In this document: positions 47,105 to 56,545 of the stretch, in pieces | How the letters are laid out: each line of letters begins with the position of its first letter | Numbering within the stretch: the first letter of the stretch is position 1 | Source: Holothuria scabra | Lineage: Eukaryota; Echinodermata; Holothuroidea; Aspidochirotida; Holothuriidae | Length of the DNA: 64,000 nt | Assembly: GCA_037179385.1 (NCBI GenBank) | Contig: CM074180.1 | Coordinates: 26,827,455 to 26,891,454, forward strand | Reading direction: 5' to 3' | Translations under genes and position numbers: made by a program | Notes under the pieces: model-generated | Told to the model about the DNA's origin: nothing | The model's database searches: none | The model's input: the letters and a program-made list of their open reading frames with translations, nothing else

Positions 47105-48893
47105 CAGTGGCGTAACCAGCGGGGGGGCAGGGGAAAACTGCCTCCTCTGCCCCCTCCCCCCCTCCCCCCCGACGCAAAAAATTGGGAAGGGAAGGAAAGA
47201 AAGGAAAAAGAGGAAAAGAAAGGGAAGAAGAGAAAAGGAAAAGGGAGGAAAGGAAAGGAAAAAGGTAGAAGAAAAAAGGAAAACGGAAAAGAGGGGGAAA
47301 GGAAAGAAATGGGAAAGGAAAAAAAGAGCAAAGAGAAAAGAAAGAAAGTTAGCCAACTATAACATCAAAAGCAAGATTGATCTGCATTCATGGAACACTG
47401 TTTTGGTCAATATATGAACATTTATATAGAAAAATATACGAACATTCATTCAGTCGCAGTTAACAAAATAATATCTGAAGTCCACTTTATCGGAGGAAAA
47501 GTTCCTCTCTTGCTCTTTGCCAGACAGTCGGGAGGACTTTAGAAAAGCAATCATTCTCAGATTTGCAACCAATATTTGAAGGAAGTGCAGATTCTTCAGT
47601 AATCCCCCAACTATTTAAACTTTCTCACAGGAAACCCAGAATCCAAATCTTTCTGCAATATAAACTCCATATCAACAAATTTTTGTTTCAAAGGGGCAGA
47701 AATTTCAGCGCGCTTCGCGCGCCGCAATACATCACATATATAGTGGTGTTCACTTTTAAAGAAAAATCGAAAAACTTAGCTACTACTTACAACCCCTAGA
47801 CATGCCATTTCCCGCTTTCTGAGGGGTCGCGATTTTTCAAAATTTTCTGTTCGCTCCGCTGCAACTGAAGATAGTCTTTCCAGCAAGACTTCATATTCTA
47901 GGCAGGGGAACCATTGGCATACCGTACTCAAATGCTCTCATGCACACCTGTCATCACATACCTTTCAACCCTGTCAGTTGTGTAGTCTTTGTAGATGGAT
48001 TCTTTAGTTATTGAAGTGTCAAAATTTTATCAATGTTCAATGTTGCAAAGCAGTTGCGTAGCCACAGGAAGCAGGGCGATTGTGTCCTTGCTCGAAAAAG
48101 TGAAAAATTCGAAAATTTACCATTCGAGACACCCGTCAAATACAGTGTGGTTTTCCTTCATAAAATTCCGAATTCTTTCTAATAAAAGTTCCGTATTCAA
48201 AATAATTATTTTTTAACAATAGAAAAAATTTTCCGCACGCTTTGCGCGCTGTCAATTGCAACCCTTGAAGCTGTAAGTGATCGCGCATAAAGCAGTCAGT
48301 GGATAATTTGCCCTAGCTGCTCCTAAAATTTTCTTCAATATAGGCTTTCGTTTTTGTCAAAAAAAGGCAACAAAGTTTAGAGAGTTTTCTTAATGTCTTC
48401 GAGAAGCCTTAATCCGCTCTCTTGAGATAACACGATCTTCAGGCGACATTCTATCTCAGATCCATGCTAATAGGAAACGTAGATTCTTCCATAGTCCCCC
48501 AAAATTTCCTTACAGGAAACCCTGAATCTAAATTAATCTATTTTATGCAATACAAGCGCCATATTTACAAATGTGTAAAAGGACCCAAATTTTCGGAGTA
48601 CGTACCTACAATAGTGTTCACACTTAAGAAAAAAAAATCAGATTTATTTGAAAAAATTGTTCTTGCTCGTAGAAAAAGCAAAAAAAATTAGCATAAAAAT
48701 GTACCTTTTGGTCAATGGGGTAGGGTGAGTTGCATGGTCCTTGCATGTTGCTTGCCGCCCCCCCCCCCCAACACTTCCCTTAAGACCCTAAGACACCCAC
48801 AAACTAACACAACTCAACTAGTACCCAATCGGGAATCTTCTATGCTATTGCCCCCCCCCCCCCGCCGGACAGTCAGCTCTGGTTACGCCGCTG
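47105..48893. mobile_element. hAT-type element, GGCGTAGCC family, copy B (1.8 kb)
   Basis: Ends CAGTGGCGTAACCAG and, on the other strand, CAGCGGCGTAACCAG. A perfect 8-bp duplication, TATATTAG, occupies 47097-47104 and 48894-48901. The interior includes a polypurine tract (about 47183-47350), C-runs near each end, and internal repeats of a module containing a GCGCGCTTCGCGCGC-like palindrome (near 47708 and 48235). No transposase is left, so it is non-autonomous. Confidence 0.9.
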
Positions 48894-48901
48894 TATATTA
48901 G

Positions 48902-49854
48902 GTCGTTAAGTGATTAGTCCCCCTTCCTTCCCCACTTCAAACTTCACTCCGACGGACCCAAATGTGTTTGTCAGGTGCATGGCTATTATTCAATGACACG
49001 CACAGGAGATATCCATCACTCTCTAAAATGGAAAAAAGTTTTGTTCCTTCATTTGGTTGTTTGTGTGGGTGTTATGTGTAGTAGAATGAGTGGCTTTTTA
49101 CAAGTGGGTGTGTGGCAGACAATTGTACTTCCAATTCAAAGAGCTATATTAAATAACTGTTTCACTGAAAGTTTCAATTTTGTTTGATAAACTAACGTTA
49201 GCAAACATGGCAAGATGTCGAATCCAGGAAATGAAAATGCCCCACAATATCTAGTATTGCCTAGTGTCATATGTTGTGGTCGATGGCTCTTAATAAGCTT
49301 TTATTATGTAGAAATAAAAATATATCTTTAAGGAATTAAGACTTCCGATTACTGGCCAGACAATAATAAACAACCTATTATTGAGAGGGGATAGTCCCTC
49401 TACTTTATGAAACAATAAACCAATTGTCATCAATAAATGTGTGGCCGTTGCTGTTGTTGGTGTCTGTTGCTGTTGTTGTTGGCTTAAACTCGCCATGATA
49501 AGACAAACAAATAGTTTCAGTACGAATGAACGAGGTTTTCTTCATGTAGTTTCCTTCATTTTCTGTTTCTTAGGTCAATGGAAAAGTTTTGACTTGACAC
49601 CTGCATACTTGAAGGTTGAAACGTGAAACAAGCATATTAGAAGTTGAAACAATCGTCACGTAGTTAAAACAGAGTTAAGTGTGATGGCCGCGTGACTATT
49701 TTCAACTCGGTGTTCAATAATTCTTTTGGTGTGCTGAAAAGGAATAACAAAAACCCATGAAGGCGAAAGTGCCCAGCCGCGTTTTTTTAATTCAACTTAA
49801 AGGCCGATGCCCTCTCAGTTGAAGGTGAACCCTTCGTCCATTCCTGTTTCTTAG
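48902..49854. other. Intergenic, no gene seen
   Basis: A short (TGTTGC)n-like tract lies at about 49446-49482. No supported exon. Confidence 0.5.
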
Positions 49855-49862
49855 TTTGAAAC

Positions 49863-50576
49863 CAGTCGCGTAGCTACTGGGGGCAGGGGGTGCCTCCTGA
49901 CTCTGAAAAGTGAAAAATTCGGAAAGGCTGTCATCTGTGACACCGGTCAAATGCAGTGTGGTTTTCCCAACTCTTCTTTCATGGAATTCCGAATTCTCTC
50001 TAGTAAAAGCTCAATTTTTGTAATTATTTGTTTCAAAACTGCAAATTTTTTCCGAGCGCAAGTTGCGCGCAGCCATTTACAGTTATTAATGCAGTCGTAT
50101 TTCCTCATAAATCAGTTTGGAAAGCTTTCCGAACTCTGGGAATGATACAATCAACCAATCATCAAGTGGTATCGGCAACTACAGTGCTATTTTTTTTTAA
50201 ATTTCCATCCTTAAATTCCAAATTTTCTCCAATATAAGCTCTTGACTTTAAAAATGTCAGTAGAGCCTCAATCTGTAGGACTTACATGACATTGTGTAGC
50301 AACAACGATCATTGGTTGCCGTGCAATCTCATGCTTGCCAATAAGAAATACAGATTCTTCAGTAATTCCCAAATTTTCATATTTCCTTACTTAGGAAACC
50401 CAATTTTCCCCAAGACAAGCTCCATATTTTTAAAATTTGCGCAAAAATTGCAAACATTTCGGCGAGCTTTGCGCGCCTCAAATTGCGTCCCCAGAGAAAT
50501 GGAATCCACACTTTAAGAAAAAAAAATCGGAAAGTTTGGGTGCTTGCCGCCTGGCAAAATATCTAGCTGCGCCACC
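49863..50576. mobile_element. hAT-type element, GGCGTAGCC family, copy C
   Basis: The element is 714 bp. The left end is CAGTCGCGTAGCTACTGG and the right end is TAGCTGCGCCACCG. Flanking octamers TTTGAAAC (49855-49862) and TTTGAAAT (50577-50584) match at 7 of 8 positions. The interior shares modules with copy B and with 58690-59068 (TACAGATTCTTCAGTAATTC, CTTTGCGCGCCTCAAATTGC). Confidence 0.85.
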
Positions 50577-50850
50577 GTTTGAAATTATGGATGTAAAACA
50601 TGTTACTTTGCCATTCCAATTAAAAACTGATAGCTTTTAGCTGTAGCTGAAGTCATCGTCAAAAATGAGCAGACATCACAATTGTCACTTTATTTATTTC
50701 GAGAAACAAAGCGGTTTTTGCGAGAATAATAAAAATTGAACGAAATCAGGAGGGGCGGTTGTAAAAAGTGGGACAGTGGGAGGACTGATTCGCGCCCCTC
50801 CTTGCTGCAATCGCAGCTTTTACTATCCCCATTATTTCCCATAAATTTAA

Positions 50851-51410
50851 AAGAATAGTCCAAAGCCAAATTTATTTTTGATATGTTAAACAGGGACATA
50901 TTCTAAGCATTCTGGTGAAATTTTTATTTATTTCCGATGTTCGGTTCTCGAGATATGGCAATTGAATATGGCAAATTTTCAACATAGAGTGAACTTGGAG
51001 CAAGCAGGCATGATGTCATGGGATTCACTTTTTCAGTCAATGTTTTGTTTTTCTTCATAATTTACCACAAATTTTATGCAACTAAACCATAATATATTGA
51101 TACCATAGGTGAACCATGAGCAACAGAATTTTAAAACCTTTATATGCATCAGGGGTAAAATAGCATGCCTTATCAATTCAAGGTCAAACAAACAGGATGA
51201 AAAATAGGGAGAAAGAAAACACTGGCCAAGAATGTGAATCCATGACATCATACCTGTTTGTTTAAAGTTCACTTTCTCTGGAAAATGTGCCAACTTCGAT
51301 TGCTAATATCCCGAAAACCCAAATGGGGAAGGAATGCAGTTTTCACCAAAATGCTTAGAATGTGTTCCTCTTTAACATATCAAAAATCAATTTGACTGTG
51401 GACTATTCTT
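50851..51410. mobile_element. Second TTAA-type family, ~190-bp TIRs
   Basis: The element is 560 bp between TTAA at 50847-50850 and 51411-51414. The ends are AAGAATAGTCCAAAGCC and, on the other strand, AAGAATAGTCCACAGTC. Inverted similarity runs inward through TTTTTGATATGTTAAA, ATTCTAAGCATT, GTGAACTT and ATGATGTCATGG. Only about 180 bp is single-copy interior. The sequence differs from the 6575/42696 family, but size and layout are alike. Confidence 0.85.
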
Positions 51411-51414
51411 TTAA

Positions 51415-53274
51415 GGCTCTTGAAGTTTGGAATATTTGCTAGGGGCACAGGAAGTTTCAATAGAAGGGTTTGATTGGTCACGGTTGCTGTCCTGGGAGGT
51501 GAAAGGGGTGGAAGCCTCAGGAAGGTGGCATTCTCTTTGGAAAATAACTCTTTTAATAAGAGAAGGCTGATATGCGAGTAAGGGCAATAATCGACACATT
51601 TTGGCATTGCCATATTTTTAAATTCCACGGGTTTGTCCCTTATCTCACCTGCGCAAGACCGAAAAAGAGGGCGCTCTTTTATTTAATTGTTATTTGGAGG
51701 AGAATTGCTTAAGGAAAACATACGACAGTTCCTATCCCGTGCCATATGAGAAAACTCCAGTAGCTCAGAATTTCTCATAAAACCAATATTTACGATAGCC
51801 GTGGACCCTAAAGTAAATCGAATATAGCATTAGGTTCTTGATCAAGAGTCATTGGTGGGGATCTCGCTGGAAGGGAGAACATATGCCCAATCTCGCATAT
51901 TGGGTAAATTGTCCGATTTCGAGTTTTCAAAGTTTTTTTTTTTTTTAAATTGATGTAAATTTCTCTTAAAAACAAATCGCCGCCCTTGTAAACTTGACTA
52001 CTATGTGCCCTTACTCCTTAGTCCAATCGACAAACCTGAATACCTTCAAGGAGCCCATGATGTATCATATGGGGGCCGATGGACCGAACAGCTAGCATAC
52101 TAGTTTTTGTGGGTTTAACGGCGAAGGGGAGCCGTGTGAGCAGCAACTCAAAGCCCAAACGATGAAGTTCCGTAAAGGCTTTCAAACCGCCCCGATATTT
52201 TGTTTTAGGAAATAATAACGCTAAAACACTAATAACTACGATTTCACCGTGAACTATGCGTATGGATAGTGTTTGTCATTAAGGTGTCACACAACATTGC
52301 AAACATGTTTTTACTTTCAATGAATGTCTGATGTGGGTAATTATAAATTCCGACATGAGAGCTTAATTTGAGAGCTAAAGGTGTGACAACACATGGAAAT
52401 GGAAGTTCAACCAGTAACAGTTCCACGGTCCACTGTTTAATTGGTTTAACCAACGGAACTTCTTGGTAACGAAAAAACACCACTGCTTGTATAGTCTTGG
52501 CCAAGACGTTTTCAGTATTTTCACTTTAATTTGTAAACGAGGGCGCTTGCCAACTATAGACTCCGTGAATATCGTGTTTATATATAGTCAACAGTATCAG
52601 ATAATTATAGGAGTGAGTACTTTCTATATGCACGAGTTCATATAAACGTGTTGAACACAACCACAAGTAACTGGAAGAACAAAAACCACTATCATCTTAA
52701 CACAAGACTGCATGTACTGTTTCTTGTTTTCATTATGATCACATTAAATACATGGTTGGGTAACAAGTGGATAAAATTAGCGAGTTGTCAAACTTCCATT
52801 TGCTCATAACAAGCCACTTTCATAGACAAAGTCAAATCTTACTTGGAAAAACAATTACTCTGTTTGACCTCTGTCACGGTGCCAATTTGAATCCCCTTTT
52901 CCGTGTATCTCAATGTGTTTCTGTACTCGTTGGTTTTGTCTTTCTCCTTTCAAAGTTGCTACCTGCGGTATATAACTTTCTTTCCTCACGTGTGGCTACC
53001 ATCCTGGACAAAATACATGGGACAGTCCCCCGCTGCCCCGTTCAATGTTGGAATTCTTGAAATTTTGGGTATATTATGTCGAGGACAACATTGATTTAAG
53101 GGGGGGGGGGATTTTGAAAGACCCTGCAGCCAATCTGTGCATACGTCATGGTGTTGTTTATTTGGGCAAAAGTGTCACACCATTTTTTAACCAGGGTTGA
53201 AGCTTGGAACTTACATTTCACCATTGCAATGCATCTTGTCGTACAATGCGCATGTATGTAAATGTATTAACTGA
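51415..53274. other. Intergenic, no gene seen
   Basis: No supported exon or repeat; a poly-T tract at about 51932-51944. The largest frames are under 100 codons and unrecognised. Confidence 0.5.
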
Positions 53275-53282
53275 ACTGGAAC

Positions 53283-55984
53283 CAGGGGCGTAGCCAGGAT
53301 TTTCTTGTGGGGGGGGGGCAAAGTCGACTCATCGTCCCCAATCTTGACCGACAGGACTATCTAAGCGGAGCGCCACCATCGGTTGGCGCGGAGCGTACAA
53401 GAAAATTTTTGGTTTTAGAAACCCCTCAGATGGCAGGAAACGGCACTTCCCGGGTGTTTTATTCTGCATGTTCCCAGCCTGGAAATATGGATTTCATTTC
53501 TGATTTTTCTCAATTAATGGAAAAAAAAAAAAATTCAATCTATGAAAAATGTTAATACATTTTTCTAAACGATTCTACCATCGATTGGCGCGGAGCGTAC
53601 CAGGAAATTTTTGGCTTTACAAACCCCACAGATGGCCGAAAACGGCACTTCCCGAGTGTTCTAAGCAAGAATATGTTCAGCCCAACTTCGTAATTCTCCC
53701 CGCTATTTAATTGAAGCACTTGACAAATATTGAGGGGCTGAACTTACCTTTAGCCCAAACTTTTTCATTTTTCATCGCCGCCACTGGGGTGCGGCATTTT
53801 CTTGAGGGAGCGAAGCGCCCAAGTGAGGAGCCGAGCGACCGAACGGGGAGAGGGTGTGGTTCTCCCCCTCCTACCCCAAGGAGATTTTGCAATTTTACAT
53901 CAAAACTGAGCGATCTGGTGAACACCTAAGTTGGAATTTTTGGACATTTTCAATCTTGTATCAATGTTTTCCTTATTCCCTCGAGAGTTAGCAGGGTTAG
54001 TATGTGATTGTAAGAGGGTTATTCGGTACGAGTCAATGGGGTCGTAGGGAATTGTGTCGCACTGGAACAAAACAGCTACTAAAAAAGACATAAGGCTTAC
54101 ATTTAGTTGGCTAAACCAGCGGAATTGAAATTTTGCCCTGAAAAAAGCCAAAACTCCATTTAAATAAAAAAAAAATAAAAAATAAAAAAAATTAGGTATG
54201 GGCGGGACTAAGTGCCAACCCCCTGACCACGGGCCTGTCTCCCTTGGTGTCACCTTCCCCTTTTGGAATGTTTTGCTGTCTCGAAGAGCTTAGATGCAAT
54301 ATGGTGCTATATTTTGTTCTTTTTATACTAGATTCCAGTGTTATCCAAAGGGGGTTTTAGAGGACCGACACGTCCTCCTAGTGAAATTGACCGCCCCTCC
54401 AAAATAGTTGCCGCTCTCCAAAAAATGCAGCTTCCATTTCTAGTTCATTGCTTCATTACACATATGCAAGTTATAATTGGAAAAATGTGACTTCCATCCA
54501 GGCTTGGCGCCAGGATTTGCCTGACGAAGGGCCACTCTCCGAACGGGGGAGGGGCAGGGCCGGTAGCGACCCAAGCCCCGACAGCCAGGATGCCGTCAAT
54601 GAGTTGGTGAGGGAGGTTTGAAGAAAACCTGTGCACTATACCTGCCATTGCGAGCCATATACGACATCAAATTTGTATATGCTGGAGGAAGATATTCCCT
54701 CACTGATTTAACCGTGGAAAAGGGGGCAAAAAATTTGGGGGTAAGTACACTAACAAGAATCTGTACTTATTTAAATCTTATATAGGTCAATAAATTGTCC
54801 CGGTATTTGGGCCCTATAGGACACAAATTATATTGTACTTTCTTCTTCGAGTCCGTACCGCACGACTGACACAAGAGATAATTAATTAAGTTTAGCGAAA
54901 TGATATGAAATTCCCGACAAGGACATTAATTCATTTATTCTACTTATTAATTTACATGAAAAGATGGGAAGGGTTTGTAATTTATTAGCTCTAGGTAACG
55001 GAACTGAGGAAGAGTGTGCAAAGCGTACGGAACATTTTGGGTTTTATCGCAGAAATAACTCTTGTGAAAGCCAAAATAACTAAACCGACCATGAGAAGGC
55101 GACAGATTATCCCCGACAGGGGGCGGGCAATGCCAGCGACCACAAGTTCCGACAGCCCCTATGTCGAGGGGGGGGGGGGTATGAAGGAGCCTAACTATTC
55201 CATGTCATTGCAGCCTTGGGCACATTTTGCACAATGTTACTTAATATTTTAAAAGCCGAGTTAATGTTCTTTTGAGTCTGAATCGTGAAATTGCAAAGTG
55301 CGCAAAGCGCGCGAAATTTTTTTGGTGGGCTTACAAAAATAACATAGCCTATGTAATCATTAAGAACAAAAAGGAAAAAAAAATAGAAACTGTAGACCGT
55401 ATCGGGGATAACATACATTGTGTCGAAACCACTTGGAATACCCGATAAAATAGCCAAACTATGCTCCGTGAGTGGCTCACCATCTGACCTATCGCATGAC
55501 ACACACAAGAAAACAGCAACTAGGCTTTGTGATATGAATAAAATTTACGACCTCTGCATAACCTGTGTACTCTGCCTACCAGTTACTCGGTAAGGTTGAG
55601 GGGACTTACACTCTCTAGATATGTGGGATGGAAGTATTGAAAAAACTGGAGTGAATCTACAGCGCGCGTAGCGCGCCGAAAATTTGGGGTTCTTATTAGG
55701 GAAATTGTCCCTTGAGAGCAAAAAACAGGCAAACCATCGGGGAGACTAGTGGCCGTCGGGGACTGCATACTTTATCGTAACGACTAAGAGCTCCCCATCC
55801 CCCCCCCCCCCCCCGAAAAATGTAAAAAATGCCCCCAATTCTCTCCCTCCTCTTGCCGTTTATTTTTATTTTTATTTTTTTTTATTTTTTGGCTCCCTTA
55901 ATTTTTTCAACATCGTCCCTCGCGTCCCCAAAATTTCTGTGGGGGGGGGGGGGGCACTCTGCCCCCCCGCTGGCTACGCTAGTG
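53283..55984. mobile_element. hAT-type element, GGCGTAGCC family, copy D (2.7 kb)
   Basis: Ends CAGGGGCGTAGCCAGGATT and, on the other strand, CACTAGCGTAGCCAGCG. A perfect 8-bp duplication, ACTGGAAC, occupies 53275-53282 and 55985-55992. Near the left end a module of about 100 bp is repeated directly (about 53375-53470 and 53580-53670), sharing TTGGCGCGGAGCGTAC and AACGGCACTTCCCG. GCGCGC-type palindromes occur near 55300 and 55665. Another CAGGCTTGGCGCCAGGATTT end-like sequence at 54501 may mark a nested relative. No transposase frame remains. Confidence 0.88.
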
Positions 55985-56306
55985 ACTGGAACTGAACTAG
56001 TCAGAGAATTGTGCGAGGCCTATACCTCATTATAGAGTCAGTTACAATTTTACATGACCCTGGTTTGTTTTTTATTACTTCTGCTTGTTTTGTACCTTCA
56101 TTCGGCCCACAAAACCTGATGCTAGGGTCGCAACTGGATTCCCTGCCTCGTAGTCCCATTCACTCACACATACAACCACAAGATACGATCTGCTATGCTG
56201 GTATTTAGGCTTGAGAGTAAAACACACATACGCCTTTTTTATTTTACAAGCGTTCTTCAACAATAACAGAAACCACAGACGGTGAAGTGGATGTATACCT
56301 TATTAT

Positions 56307-56312
56307 TTTATT
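56307..56312 (-). promoter_or_regulatory. Polyadenylation signal AATAAA for the P450-like gene
   Basis: On the minus strand AATAAA lies about 13 nt after the TAA/TGA end of exon 4, which supports 56325 as the true gene end. The hAT copy D starts only about 320 bp further on. Confidence 0.55.
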
Positions 56313-56324
56313 CTGGGCTAAATA

Positions 56325-56545
56325 TCATTTCAATGTTTTATCACGGCTGGTAGGCTTTCTTCTGTCATCTCTTTCGCGAAAGATAATTCTGTACTCCTGC
56401 GGATAACGTATCAAGCCATTTTCACCCTCAAGTGATATGTCATCTGCTTTAGTGGTAGACGTTAGAGAAAAACGATGCAGAATATTTGAAAAGAGCAACG
56501 TTCTCGTCTTTTCTGCTACGGAAGGTAACTGTGTGGCATTGCTTC
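56325..56545 (-). CDS. P450 exon 4: altered haem loop and C-terminus
   Basis: The exon is 221 nt, with acceptor ttatgttttag and phase 1. It encodes SNATQLPSVAEKTRTLLFSN, ILHRFSL, DDISLEGENGLIRYPQEYRI and a basic tail. The L-helix continuation (LLF...ILHRF) and the S-L-E-G-x-x-G-L strand are typical P450 C-terminal features, so the exon assignment is firm although the cysteine loop is gone. AATAAA follows the stop within 20 nt. Confidence 0.85.

Noticed and set aside
47081..47356. Minus-strand frames rich in Phe/Leu/Ser
   Set aside because: Artefact of translating a polypurine tract.
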